Shown: piece by piece, positions 53,097-61,784 of the stretch
Layout of the letters: each line of letters begins with the position of its first letter
Position numbering within the stretch: the first letter of the stretch is position 1
DNA from: Streptomyces polyasparticus
GTDB taxonomy: Bacteria > Actinomycetota > Actinomycetes > Streptomycetales > Streptomycetaceae
Length of the DNA stretch: 64,000 bases
NCBI RefSeq assembly: GCF_014493765.1
Contig: NZ_JACTVJ010000019.1
Location: 1 to 64,000 of the forward strand
Direction: 5' to 3'
Notes under the pieces: model-generated
Databases searched by the model: none
Told to the model about the DNA's origin: nothing
What the model saw: only the letters and a program-made list of their open reading frames with translations
Translations under genes and position numbers: made by a program

Positions 53097-54064
53097 CGGC
53101 CATGGCCCTGGTCACCGCCGCCACGGCCGCACCGTCGATGCACAACGCCCAGCCCTGGCGATTCCGCTTCCACACCGCCACCGGCACCTTCGAGGTACGG
53201 GCGGACCCCGAGCGCAGCATGCCGCGCACCGACCCGGACGGCCGCGCGCTCCACCTGGGCTGCGGAGCGGCCCTGTTCAACCTGCGCGTCGCAGCGGCAC
53301 ACAGCGGGCTGCACACCCGCACGAAAGTGCTGCCCGACCCGGCGGACCCGGAGCTCCTGGCCACCGTCCGCCTCGACGACACCACCGCACCCGACCAGGG
53401 CCTGGCCGCCCTGTTCGCCGCGGTGCACGAGCGCCACACCAGCCGGCAGCCGTTCTCGGAGAAGGAGATCCCGGCCGATGTACAGGAGCTGTTGCGCGAG
53501 GCCGCCCGCCAGGAGGGCGCACAGCTGCTCTTCGCCGAGGCCTGGCATGCGGAGACGGTTCTCGGCCTCGTCCAGGACGCCGAGGGGCGGGACACCCTCG
53601 ATCCCGAACGGTTCGAGGACATCCGGCGATGGACCAGGCCCGGCAGCGGCTTCGAGGAGATCGACCCCTCCGGGGACGGCATTCCGGAGTACGCCTTCGG
53701 GCCCAGGAAGCGGTCCGGCAAGGCGCCCGTGCGTGACTTCGCCGGGCGCAGTCCGGCGGCCGGGCGCGGCTCCGACGCCTTCGAGAACATTCCGCACCTC
53801 GCGCTCCTCGGCACCCGCGAGGACCGGCCCGCCAACTGGCTGCGCGCGGGACAGGCCATGCAGCGGGTGCTGCTCCTGGCCACCCGGCAGGGCCTTGCCA
53901 CCTCGCTGACCTCGCACGCGCTGGAATGGCCCGACCTGCGCCAGCTGGTCCGCGACCCCCTCTCCACCATGGGGCACGTGCACATGGTGCTGCGCCTCGG
54001 CCACGGACCGGCCGGTCCCACCACGCCCCGGCGTCCTGTGCACGAGGTGCTCGACGTCGACTGA
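53069..54064 (+). CDS. Acg-family FMN-binding nitroreductase-like protein 1
   Basis: 331-aa protein made of two nitroreductase-fold halves, as in Mycobacterium Acg (Rv2032), a hypoxia-induced flavin-sequestering protein. Motifs: APSMHNAQPWRF near the front, ERHTSRQPFSE in the middle, NWLRAGQAMQRVLLLATR and LRLGHGPAG at the end. In Acg a lid replaces the usual substrate site, so it may store FMN rather than reduce nitro compounds. GGAGGGAGG precedes the ATG. It overlaps narI by 28 bp and has no separate box pair, so it probably follows nar transcription. Confidence 0.88.
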   Translation: MAAQPLETLTAMALVTAATAAPSMHNAQPWRFRFHTATGTFEVRADPERSMPRTDPDGRALHLGCGAALFNLRVAAAHSGLHTRTKVLPDPADPELLATVRLDDTTAPDQGLAALFAAVHERHTSRQPFSEKEIPADVQELLREAARQEGAQLLFAEAWHAETVLGLVQDAEGRDTLDPERFEDIRRWTRPGSGFEEIDPSGDGIPEYAFGPRKRSGKAPVRDFAGRSPAAGRGSDAFENIPHLALLGTREDRPANWLRAGQAMQRVLLLATRQGLATSLTSHALEWPDLRQLVRDPLSTMGHVHMVLRLGHGPAGPTTPRRPVHEVLDVD

Positions 54065-54143
54065 CTGCCTCCCGGGGATCTCGCGGAGGTGCCTCAACTC
54101 CCGTACGGGGAGGCCCTGGTGGGCACGTTCACGACGGGTTACG

Positions 54144-54179
54144 GGGCCGACCGGCGGACGGGTCGGGACCAACAGGCCC
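54144..54179. promoter_or_regulatory. Paired OsdR/DevR-like boxes before Acg-like gene 2
   Basis: GGGCCGACCGGCGGA (54144-54158) and GGGACCAACAGGCCC (54165-54179), 21 bp apart, 80-115 bp before the next start codon. Confidence 0.6.
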
Positions 54180-54258
54180 TGCCCGCCGGGCGTCCGGCGG
54201 GGTGACAGTGTCGGTTGACCCGGTACGACGCCCCGTCGGCACAGGAGGGGGGAGCGTG

Positions 54259-55233
54259 ATGGACCAGGCCACCACCTTGGACGCAGCGACCCTTGAGCAC
54301 CTCGTCACAGCGGCCGTCGCGGCCCCTTCGATGCACAACACCCAGCCCTGGCGCTTCCGGCTCGATCCGGATTCCCTGACGATCGAGCTGCACGCGGCCA
54401 CCGAGCGCAGCCTGCCGCACGAAGATCCGCACGGGCGTGCGCTGCACCTGGCGGCCGGGGCGGCCGTGTTCAACCTCCAGCTGGCCGTCGCGCACTTCGG
54501 CTGGCTGCCGGTCACCCGGTCCCTGCCGGACCCCGGACGGCCCGGCCTGCTCGCCACCGTGCGGCTGACCGAGGCCGCGCGCGCGGCGAACTCCCGCCGC
54601 AACGACCTGTACGAGGCCATCTGGCGGCGGCGCAGCAGCCGGCTGCCCTTCACCGACACCGATATACCGCTGCCGGTACGCAACGAGCTGACCGAGGCGG
54701 CGCACGCCGAAGGCTGCGCGCTCCACTTCCCTGAACCCGCCGAAGCGGCACGGGTGTTGCGGGTGACCGCGCAGGCGGAGCGCCGCAACAGGTCCGATGC
54801 CGACCGCGCGGCGGAGAGCCGGCGGTGGACGGGCGGGCACCGTGACGTCGGACTGCCCGTGGACGCGGCCGGCCCGCAGGACTCCTTCGAGCAGCTGCCG
54901 ATGCGGGACTTCGGAGTCCACCGGCACCGCGGGGACCTGCCGTCCGACGCCTTCGAGCGCCGTCCGGCCCTCGCCCTCCTGACGACGGCGCACGACCGGC
55001 GCGCCGACTGGCTGCGCGCCGGACAGGCCCTGCAGCACATCCTGCTCGTGGCCACCGTCCACCAGCTGCGCAGCTCCTTGCTGCACCAGGCACTCGAGTG
55101 GCCCGACCTGCGCCTCAAACTCGCCGCCGCCCACGCCCCGTTCACCCATGCGCAGATGCTCCTGCGGCTGGGCCACGGTCCGCCCGGCACTCCCACACCG
55201 CGGCGTACGGCCCGGCATCTGCTGGCGGAGTGA
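54259..55233 (+). CDS. Acg-family FMN-binding nitroreductase-like protein 2
   Basis: 324-aa paralogue of the preceding gene. It shares APSMHNTQPWRFRL, RRSSRLPFTDTDIP, DWLRAGQALQHILLVAT and LRLGHGPPG. Differences in the central insert suggest separate specificities rather than a recent copy. AGGAGGGGGGAGC lies immediately upstream; ATG 54259 is chosen over the GTG one codon earlier. It has its own box pair, so it can be transcribed apart from the nar operon. Probable cytoplasmic homodimer. Confidence 0.88.
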   Translation: MDQATTLDAATLEHLVTAAVAAPSMHNTQPWRFRLDPDSLTIELHAATERSLPHEDPHGRALHLAAGAAVFNLQLAVAHFGWLPVTRSLPDPGRPGLLATVRLTEAARAANSRRNDLYEAIWRRRSSRLPFTDTDIPLPVRNELTEAAHAEGCALHFPEPAEAARVLRVTAQAERRNRSDADRAAESRRWTGGHRDVGLPVDAAGPQDSFEQLPMRDFGVHRHRGDLPSDAFERRPALALLTTAHDRRADWLRAGQALQHILLVATVHQLRSSLLHQALEWPDLRLKLAAAHAPFTHAQMLLRLGHGPPGTPTPRRTARHLLAE

Positions 55234-55259
55234 ACGCCCGGCGTCCCGTCGGAACGCCA

Positions 55260-55296
55260 GGGGCCGGTCGGCCCACCAGGCTGTCCCGGTGGGCCC
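55260..55296. promoter_or_regulatory. Paired OsdR/DevR-like boxes before the two-domain universal stress protein
   Basis: On the minus strand GGGCCGACCGGCCCC (55274-55260) and GGGCCCACCGGGACA (55296-55282), 22 bp apart, 111-147 bp before the ATG at 55407. Confidence 0.6.
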
Positions 55297-55406
55297 GTTC
55301 CCCGCACGGCGCCGGGGGCCGACCCTGACAGGAGACCGTGCAGTGCGCGGCGCCCCGCCCGTCGTCCACGGCCGCGGGGGTATCGGAGCACCGGGGGTGA
55401 GCGGAC

Positions 55407-56213
55407 ATGGAGCCGAGGATCGTGGCCGGTTACGACGGTTCCACCCGTAGCCGGGTCGCCGCGCACTGGGCGGCCCGGGAGGCCGCGCGGCGTGAGCGGC
55501 CGCTGCACGTGGTGAGCGTGACGCGAGACGTCACGGCACCGTCCGGCGCCGACGCGGCGTCCCTCGACACCGACCCGGCGTCGCTGGTAGCGGAACTGTG
55601 CGTGGAACACCCGCAGTTGGCGATCAAGGCGGTGCACTTCACCGGTACGCCCGCGGAGACCTTCACCGCGCTCACCGCCTCGGACGCCGAGCTCCTGGTG
55701 CTCGGGACGCGCGGCGCCGGCGGCTGGGCGGGTCTGCCGGTCGGATCGGTGGCCCTGTCCGTCGCCGAGCAGGCGTTGGTGCCGGTGGTGCTGGTGCCGA
55801 GCGGGCCGCTCTGCCGGGTCACGGGAGCGGGCCTGCACGCCGTGGCCCTCGCCGTCGACCCCCACGACCCGGCCGAGGCGGCTGCGGACTTCGCCTTCGA
55901 CATGGCCCGCCGGCGCCGTCACCGGCTGCGCGCGGTGCACGGCTGGTTCCCGCCCTCGCGCGAGGACGGCCGCTCCGAGTGGCTCTACGAGCGGGCCCAG
56001 TGCCTGGCCGACGCCATGCGTCCCTGGCGCCACAAGTACCCCGAGGTACGGGTGGACGAGGACATCGTCCTCGGCGCGGTCGCCCCCGCCCTCGCGCAGG
56101 TCTGCGAGCGTGCGGACCTGCTGGTCGTCGGCAGGTCCCGTACCAGACTCGGCTCCGTCGTGCGGGAGGTCGTGGCGCGGGCGCGGGGGCCTGTGGCCGT
56201 CGTGCCGTCCTGA
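55407..56213 (+). CDS. Universal stress protein, two UspA domains (1)
   Basis: 268-aa cytoplasmic protein with tandem UspA folds. The first starts IVAGYDGSTRSR and ends GTRGAGGWAGLPVGSVALSV, an ATP-binding G-x2-G-x9-GS/T loop. The second ends GRSRTRLGSVVREVVARARGPVAVVP. Such proteins bind ATP and support survival in hypoxia and stationary phase; four are encoded in this island. Start ATG 55407; the gap before it carries an OsdR-like box pair. Convergent with fabV. Confidence 0.9.
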   Translation: MEPRIVAGYDGSTRSRVAAHWAAREAARRERPLHVVSVTRDVTAPSGADAASLDTDPASLVAELCVEHPQLAIKAVHFTGTPAETFTALTASDAELLVLGTRGAGGWAGLPVGSVALSVAEQALVPVVLVPSGPLCRVTGAGLHAVALAVDPHDPAEAAADFAFDMARRRRHRLRAVHGWFPPSREDGRSEWLYERAQCLADAMRPWRHKYPEVRVDEDIVLGAVAPALAQVCERADLLVVGRSRTRLGSVVREVVARARGPVAVVPS

Positions 56214-56270
56214 GGGTCGGGAGCGCGCGCCTTTCGTGAACGTCCGATGGGCACAGGCGCCGTGGCGGGA

Positions 56271-57470
56271 TCAGGAGGTGGGCCAGGGAATGTCGGTGGC
56301 CACCGCGGCGGTGTAGTCGACGCCCGGAACGGAGAATCCGTACAGGCGCTGGACTTCGGCATGGAGCCAGTCGAGGTCAGCGATACCGGCGATGGTGTCG
56401 GTCGTGGCGGCCTCCCAGCGTTCGGCGACGGCCGCCTGGACGTCTTCGGCGAGTTCCCAGGTGTCCAGGCGGACTCGGCCTTCGTCGTCCAGGACGAGCG
56501 GGGCGGCACCGGTGAGCTGGTCCCACAGGGCGGCAAGCTGACGTGCCGGTGGGACCAGCTTCTGCCCGAGGACGCCGCGCAGCAGGCCGGTGTACAGGGC
56601 GATGCCGGGGATGGCGGTGGAGGACTGGGTGACGGCAACGCCGTTGACGGAGGTCACGGCCCGCCCGCCGACCGTCTTGTCGAGCCGCTCGTTCAGGGTG
56701 CGGGCGGTGGCCTCCAGGTGAGCCTTGGCCGCGCCGATGGTGCCCTGCCGGTAGACGGCCGCGGTCAGCGGCGATCCGATGTACGACAGTGCGGCGGTGG
56801 TGAAGCCCTCGCCGAGCAGTCCCCGACCGGCCAGGCGGTCGATCCAGCGTTCCCAGTCCGCACCGCCCATGACGGCCACAGTCTGCTCGACGTCATCGCC
56901 CTCGGCCGGCCCGGTCTCGACCTCGCGCACCTCGGGAACGCCCCGGTCGTCGAAGGCAAGGGTCTTGGTGCGGTACGCCTGGCCGATCGGCTTGAGGACG
57001 GAGGCGTATGTGGTGCCGGTGTCCGGGTCGACGCGCCGTGGCGCGGCCACCGAGTAGATCAGGTGGTCCAGCCTGCCGCCGAAACGCTGCTCGATCAGGT
57101 CGGCGACCTGGTCCTTCATCGTGTCGGAGAACGCGTCGCCGTTGAGGAAGACCAGATCCCGTCCTGCGGCGCGGGCGATGTCGGCGGTGCGGTACCAGCC
57201 GGCTGTGGCGGTACGCCGTTCGGTGGCGGCCTTCTCGAAAGAGAGCATGATGCCGCGGATGCCGGCCCGCCTGAGGCCTGCGACCGTGGCCGCCAGGCCG
57301 TATCCCGCCGAAGAGCCGATGATCAGAGCCACGGGACCGTCCCCCTGCGGCACCTCGACAGCGTCGGGGCATGCCTGCCACACGTCGGCCACCAGCCGCT
57401 CGCAGCCCGCTGGGTGCGAGTCGAGGAAGAGGAAGCCCCGGTTGCGGGGCATGAGAACGCGCTCGCTCAC
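56271..57470 (-). CDS. fabV: FabV, NADH-dependent trans-2-enoyl-ACP/CoA reductase
   Basis: 399-aa reductase of the FabV/TER family. The cofactor motif is IIGSSAGYGLAATVA (about 51-65). The active-site Y-x8-K is in AAVYRQGTIGAAKAHLE (Tyr about 239, Lys about 248), preceded by SYIGSPLT. Length matches FabV (about 400). FabV completes fatty acid elongation or reverses beta-oxidation, and is naturally insensitive to triclosan. It differs from the FabI/InhA type usual in actinobacteria. It lies 183 bp downstream of the GH65 gene on the same strand and may be independently transcribed. Confidence 0.93.
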   Translation of the reverse strand: MSERVLMPRNRGFLFLDSHPAGCERLVADVWQACPDAVEVPQGDGPVALIIGSSAGYGLAATVAGLRRAGIRGIMLSFEKAATERRTATAGWYRTADIARAAGRDLVFLNGDAFSDTMKDQVADLIEQRFGGRLDHLIYSVAAPRRVDPDTGTTYASVLKPIGQAYRTKTLAFDDRGVPEVREVETGPAEGDDVEQTVAVMGGADWERWIDRLAGRGLLGEGFTTAALSYIGSPLTAAVYRQGTIGAAKAHLEATARTLNERLDKTVGGRAVTSVNGVAVTQSSTAIPGIALYTGLLRGVLGQKLVPPARQLAALWDQLTGAAPLVLDDEGRVRLDTWELAEDVQAAVAERWEAATTDTIAGIADLDWLHAEVQRLYGFSVPGVDYTAAVATDIPWPTS

Positions 57471-57503
57471 GATGGCAGCCCTTGGGTCGACTGAGCCTGA
57501 TCC

Positions 57504-57528
57504 GTGGTCACCTGCCGGGGGTCACCAC
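57504..57528. promoter_or_regulatory. Inverted repeat upstream of fabV
   Basis: GTGGTCACC (57504-57512) and GGTCACCAC (57520-57528) form an imperfect dyad with 8 of 9 pairs, 34-58 bp before the fabV ATG. The rest of the 57471-57653 gap shows nothing else that I can name. Confidence 0.4.
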
Positions 57529-57653
57529 GCCCCAGCAAGTCTGCGCCACGACGGACACCGGGAGCGGGCGTGGCCGCGGACAAGGAAACCGAATCGATCT
57601 TGGAGTGTTCCACCACTTCCAGCGCTGCCGCCACCGCGCACCGTTCGCAACCG

Positions 57654-60068
57654 TCAGGTGGGCAGCGACAGTTCGCAGCTGTCACCCGGCGCCACGCGGA
57701 CCGCGCGGCCGGGCAGTTCGACGGTGATGGGGGAGCGGTCCGAGGCCGGTACGGAGAGGTGCAACCGACCGGGACGGATCCGCAGCCGGACACCCCAGTG
57801 GCCGCGGTAGCGGAGGGTGAACCCGTACTCGGAGAGTTCCGGCAGCGGCACGGGGTCGGCCCACAGCGCGTCTTCCCGGGTCTCCAGGCCGGTCAGCCCG
57901 CGCTGCACGAGGTCCAGCGTGCCCGCCATGGCGCCCAGGTGGATGCCCTCGCCGGTGGTGCCGCCCTGGAGATCGGCGATGTCACCGCGCAGCGCCTCCT
58001 CGACGAACCTCCAGGCCTCGCCGCGCCGTACGCGCGCGAGGACCCAGCCGTGCACGAGACCGCTGAGGGTCGAGCCGTGACTGGTGCGGGACAGGTAGTA
58101 GTCCACGGTGCGGGCCCAGGTCGCCTCGTCGAGGTGGTATCCCAACTGGCGGAAAACGTCCTGTAGTTCGGTGGGCGAGAAGAGGTAGCCGAGCATCAGC
58201 ACATCCGCCTGTTTGGAGGCCTGATAGCGGTTGACGGTGTCGCCCTCCGCCTCCAGGATCCGGTCGAGGCGCCGGATGTCGTCGTACTTGTGCGTGTACA
58301 GAACCCAGTCCAGCTCCTCCAGTTCGCCGTACCCCTCGAACTGGCTGATGACCCCGGAGTGGAAGGGCACGTGCAGCAACCGTGCCGTGGTCCGCCACGA
58401 CTCCAGCTCGCCGCCGTCCAGGCCGATGCGCTCGGTGAGCTCGCGGCGCCGGGGCTCCGGCAGCGCGTCCATCAGATCGAGCGTGCGCGCCAGCACCCAC
58501 GCGGCGGTGACATTCGTATAGGCGTTGTCGTCCAGGCCCGGTTCGCGCGCACCCGGGTAGGCGTCGTGGTACTCGTCCGGGCCGACGACTCCCCGTATAC
58601 GGAAACGGCCCAGGCTCTCGTCGTACGTGGCCGAGTCCGCCCAGAAGCGGGCGATCTGCACGAGCATCTCGGCGCCCTTGGTGTGCAGGAACTCGGTGTC
58701 CCCGGTGGCCTCGCAGTAGCGCCACACGTTGTACGCGACCGCGGAGGCGACATGGCGCTGCAGCCGGGAGTGATCGGGCAGCCAGCGTCCCGAGCGCGGA
58801 TTGAGGTGCAGCAGCTGGGTCTCCTCGCGGCCGTCGCTGCCGCTCTGCCACGGGTACATGGCGCCCGCGCGTCCGGTGTCCGCGGCCGCGGTCAGGGCCC
58901 GTTCCAGCCGCCGGTGGCGGTAGCTGAGCAGCGCGCGTGAGACTTCGGGAAAGTGCAGGTTCAGGTAGGGCAGGACGAACAGTTCGTCCCAGAAGACATG
59001 TCCGCGATACGCCTCCCCGTGCAGGCCGCGCGCGGGCACCCCCACGTCGAGGTCAGCGGTGTGCGGGGAGAGCGTCTGCAGGACGTGGAACAGATGGAGC
59101 CGCAGGATGCGGCCCGCCTCGCCGGGCACGTCCAGGTCGGCCCTGCGCCACAGCTGGTCCCAGGCGGTCAGATGGGTGTCCAGGAGATCGTCGAAAGCCG
59201 GCGCGCGCTCCACGCGGTCGACGGCCGCCCGCAGCGGGTCGCTGATCGCCGGATCGCGTGAGGTGTGCAGGGCGACCGTCTTGTCCACGGTCGCCGTACG
59301 GCCGGGGGAGAGGCGCAACCGGAGCCGGTGCTGGGCCCGTTGAGCATCAGAGGGATGTGCGGCGGGCTGCCCGGTGGCGGACGTGGTGCGGGCGGCCATG
59401 CCGATACGGATGTCCGAGGAGCTGGTCCGGCAGCGCAGCCACACCGTGTCCGGTCCCGCGGTCCCGGTGTGGATCCGCGTCAGGTGCCTGCCTTCGAGGT
59501 CCCGGTAGCGCGGGACGCCGGCGTTGGTCACGGCGGCGTCGAGCGCCGACTCCACCTCCAGCGTGCCCGACCAGCCCTCCGCGGTGAACTCGGTGCGCAG
59601 GGCGGCGAGATGGGGATCCGCCATGTGCACCAGACGCACCTGCCGTACGAGAAGGACACGGCCCTCACCGTCCTCGTACCGCGTGCGGCGTTCGAGGATC
59701 CCGCCTTCCAGGTGCAGAGTGAGGCGGTGGTCGAGCACCTTCGTGGTGTCCGGTGTGAACCAAGGGCCCGCTTCCCGGGGTCCGAGGAGGCGGAAGCGCA
59801 GCGGCAGCCAGTTGGGCAGGTTGACCATGTCCTCGTTCTCGACCTGCCGTCCGCCCACCGTCGACGTCAGCCGGTTGTAGCAGCCCGCCGCGTACGTGCC
59901 CGGGTAGTGCACGTCGTCCGCGGAGCATTCCGGCAGCGCGCCACGGGTGGCGAAGCAGCCGTTGCCGAGCGTGCACAGGGCCTCGCGCAGCCGCTGCTCG
60001 GCCGGTGCGTATCCCTCGTACTCCCAGACGGCCCCGCTCGTTGCGTGCTCCCGGACGGTTCCGCTCAT
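57654..60068 (-). CDS. Glycoside hydrolase family 65 protein (disaccharide phosphorylase/hydrolase)
   Basis: 804-aa cytoplasmic enzyme. An N-terminal super-sandwich domain (GYAPAEQRLREALCTLGNGCFATRG, the family's start) is followed by an (alpha/alpha)6 barrel. The catalytic acid is the Glu of VVGPDEYHDAY, about residue 499, near DNAYTNVTAAWVL. HGSTLSG and GEGIHLGAMAGT near 700-740 lie where phosphorylases bind phosphate. Substrates in the family are trehalose, maltose or kojibiose. The overlapping HAD gene upstream encodes a beta-phosphoglucomutase-like enzyme that would use the beta-glucose-1-phosphate product, favouring phosphorylase activity. A 1184-codon upstream extension of the frame is rejected. 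Confidence 0.9.
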   Translation of the reverse strand: MSGTVREHATSGAVWEYEGYAPAEQRLREALCTLGNGCFATRGALPECSADDVHYPGTYAAGCYNRLTSTVGGRQVENEDMVNLPNWLPLRFRLLGPREAGPWFTPDTTKVLDHRLTLHLEGGILERRTRYEDGEGRVLLVRQVRLVHMADPHLAALRTEFTAEGWSGTLEVESALDAAVTNAGVPRYRDLEGRHLTRIHTGTAGPDTVWLRCRTSSSDIRIGMAARTTSATGQPAAHPSDAQRAQHRLRLRLSPGRTATVDKTVALHTSRDPAISDPLRAAVDRVERAPAFDDLLDTHLTAWDQLWRRADLDVPGEAGRILRLHLFHVLQTLSPHTADLDVGVPARGLHGEAYRGHVFWDELFVLPYLNLHFPEVSRALLSYRHRRLERALTAAADTGRAGAMYPWQSGSDGREETQLLHLNPRSGRWLPDHSRLQRHVASAVAYNVWRYCEATGDTEFLHTKGAEMLVQIARFWADSATYDESLGRFRIRGVVGPDEYHDAYPGAREPGLDDNAYTNVTAAWVLARTLDLMDALPEPRRRELTERIGLDGGELESWRTTARLLHVPFHSGVISQFEGYGELEELDWVLYTHKYDDIRRLDRILEAEGDTVNRYQASKQADVLMLGYLFSPTELQDVFRQLGYHLDEATWARTVDYYLSRTSHGSTLSGLVHGWVLARVRRGEAWRFVEEALRGDIADLQGGTTGEGIHLGAMAGTLDLVQRGLTGLETREDALWADPVPLPELSEYGFTLRYRGHWGVRLRIRPGRLHLSVPASDRSPITVELPGRAVRVAPGDSCELSLPT

Positions 60069-60808
60069 TCGGTCACCTCCGTGTCGAGCAGCTCTCCGAG
60101 ATCCCGTACGACCAGGTCGGCGCCGTGTTCCCGCAGGGCCGCGGCCGACCGTGGCGTGTCCGCGCGGTCGACTCCGACGACCGTGCCGAACCCGCCGCGC
60201 CTGCCGGCCTCGACTCCGGCCAGGGCGTCTTCGACGATCGCGGTGCGCCCGGGCGGGGCGCCGAGGCGGCGCGCGGCTTCGAGGAAGAGCGCGGGATCGG
60301 GCTTGCCCGGCAGGCCGAGCCGTCCCGCCTCCGCTCCGTCGACCAGTACGTCGAAGAGGTCCAGCACCTTTGTACGTGTGAGGAGTTCGCGCGCGTGCCG
60401 GGAGGCCGACGCGGCGGCCAGACGGATCCCGCACCCGCGCAGGACGTGCAGGAGGCGCACGGTCCCGGGATAGGCGGGGATGCCGCCGTCGCGCATCCGC
60501 GCCACATAGCGCGCCTCCTTGTCCTCGGCCACGGTGCGCACCGCGTCCCGCGAGGTGTCGGCGCCGCGTGCGGCGAGGAAGGCCGCCGCCCCGTCCAGCC
60601 GTGACTTGCCGTCCACGTACCGGGGGTAGTCCGTCGTCACGTCGAAGGGGCCGCGCAGCGCGGGGTCCCGCGGCGGGTGCTCGTCCAGATAGCTGTCGAA
60701 GGCCGCCTTCCAGGCCGCCGCGTGCACGCGTGCCGAGTCGGTGATCACCCCGTCGGTGTCGAACACGACCGAGGTCACGTCTTTGAAGGGGGCGGGGAGC
60801 GCTGTCAT
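60065..60808 (-). CDS. HAD-superfamily beta-phosphoglucomutase-like hydrolase
   Basis: 247-aa cytoplasmic HAD enzyme. Motif I is VVFDTDGVITDS (nucleophile and acid/base Asp near residues 16 and 18); the cap has AAWKAAFDSYL; motif II is ASASRHARELL; motif III Lys lies in GLPGKPDPALFLEAARRLG; motif IV is VEDALAGVEAGRRGGF. It would convert beta-glucose-1-phosphate to glucose-6-phosphate, the next step after GH65 phosphorolysis. ATGA overlap with the GH65 gene downstream supports a fixed pair. Confidence 0.9.
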   Translation of the reverse strand: MTALPAPFKDVTSVVFDTDGVITDSARVHAAAWKAAFDSYLDEHPPRDPALRGPFDVTTDYPRYVDGKSRLDGAAAFLAARGADTSRDAVRTVAEDKEARYVARMRDGGIPAYPGTVRLLHVLRGCGIRLAAASASRHARELLTRTKVLDLFDVLVDGAEAGRLGLPGKPDPALFLEAARRLGAPPGRTAIVEDALAGVEAGRRGGFGTVVGVDRADTPRSAAALREHGADLVVRDLGELLDTEVTE

Positions 60809-60862
60809 GAACTCGGCCTTCCAGATCGGCGGTTGGTGCTTCGGGTGGGGCGAGCCGTACGG

Positions 60863-61768
60863 TCACCCGTGCTGGGGCACCACGACCACGGGGCAGGCCG
60901 CGTGGTGCAGGGCCGTATGGCCCACGTGCCCGAGCTGAAGACCGAAGTACCCGTGCCGGCGGCGGGCACCCAGGACCAGCAGATCCGCTTCCAGCGCCAG
61001 CTCCAGGAGGACCTTGCGGGCCGAACCTTCGAGGGTCAGGCGTCGCACGTCGACCTTCGGGTGGGCAGCGGTGTTCTCGTGCAGTGCGTCGGTGAGCAGG
61101 GCAGAGGCCCGCTCCGCGTGGGCGTGTGCGGAGTCCACCGTGAGCAGCGGATGGCCGGTGCTCGCGTGCGCGGGACGCCGCCAGGTGCGTACGGCCACCA
61201 GGGGGCACTGCCGCAACTCGGCCTCCTCGAAGGCGAACCGGACCGCGGCCGCACTGCTCCCTGCGTCCCCGACGCCCACGACGATCCGTGCGCCCAGGCC
61301 CTCGCGCGCCGCGCTTTCGCCGCGCACCACGACCACAGGGCCGGGCGCCCGCGCGGCCATCGCCAGGCCGACCGAACCGAGCAGCAGCTCGGCCACCGTG
61401 CCACGGCCGCGCTGCCCGACGACCAGGAGCGTCGCGTTGCGCGCCTCCCGCAGCAGAGCGGCCCGTGCCTCGTCGGGGAGGGCCACGGCGGAGACCTGCA
61501 CCTTTGGGTCGCGCCGCTGGGCGCGCCGCGAAGCCGACGAGAGGATCTCTTGCGGCGGCTCCGGCCGCGGTTCACCGGGGTGGGCCGCGCCGTCGACTTC
61601 ACCGGGGTGGGCCGCGCCGGCGAGTTCCCCGGAGCCATCGGCCTCCCCGAGGGACGCGTACACGAGCCGCAGCGGCAGGTCCCGGCGCCCGGCCTCGTCC
61701 ACGGCCCAGTCGACCGCGGTGAGGGCGGACGGCGAGCCGTCCACGCCCACGACTATGGGGAGTTGCAT
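60863..61768 (-). CDS. Universal stress protein, two UspA domains (2)
   Basis: 301-aa tandem UspA protein. Domain 1 begins IVVGVDGSPSALTAVDWAV and ends GQRGRGTVAELLLGSVGLAMAARAPGPVVVV. Domain 2 begins IVVGVGDAGSSAAAVRFAF and ends LGARRRHGYFGLQLGHVGHTALHHAACPVVVVP. ATP-binding loops are present in both. A Pro/Gly-rich insert in domain 1 contains an in-frame 27-bp duplication. ATG 61768 is chosen; a GTG at 61777 in frame sits closer to a GAGAGGG and is also possible. In the same minus-strand run as Acg-like 3 upstream and the HAD/GH65 pair downstream. Confidence 0.88.
   Translation of the reverse strand: MQLPIVVGVDGSPSALTAVDWAVDEAGRRDLPLRLVYASLGEADGSGELAGAAHPGEVDGAAHPGEPRPEPPQEILSSASRRAQRRDPKVQVSAVALPDEARAALLREARNATLLVVGQRGRGTVAELLLGSVGLAMAARAPGPVVVVRGESAAREGLGARIVVGVGDAGSSAAAVRFAFEEAELRQCPLVAVRTWRRPAHASTGHPLLTVDSAHAHAERASALLTDALHENTAAHPKVDVRRLTLEGSARKVLLELALEADLLVLGARRRHGYFGLQLGHVGHTALHHAACPVVVVPQHG
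61571..61619. repeat. In-frame 27-bp duplication in a universal stress protein gene
   Basis: A 22-bp string (TTCACCGGGGTGGGCCGCGC plus CG) occurs at 61571-61592 and 61598-61619, period 27 bp. It duplicates nine residues (GAAHPGEVD) in a surface insert, so it should not disturb the fold. Confidence 0.85.
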
Positions 61769-61784
61769 GGTGCACACCGCCCTC

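Noticed and set aside
57654-61208. 1184-codon frame that would extend GH65 upstream
   Set aside because: The extra 380 residues overlap the HAD and USP genes antiparallel to their codon pattern, are Arg/Pro-rich, and the ATGA overlap at 60065-60068 gives a natural start.
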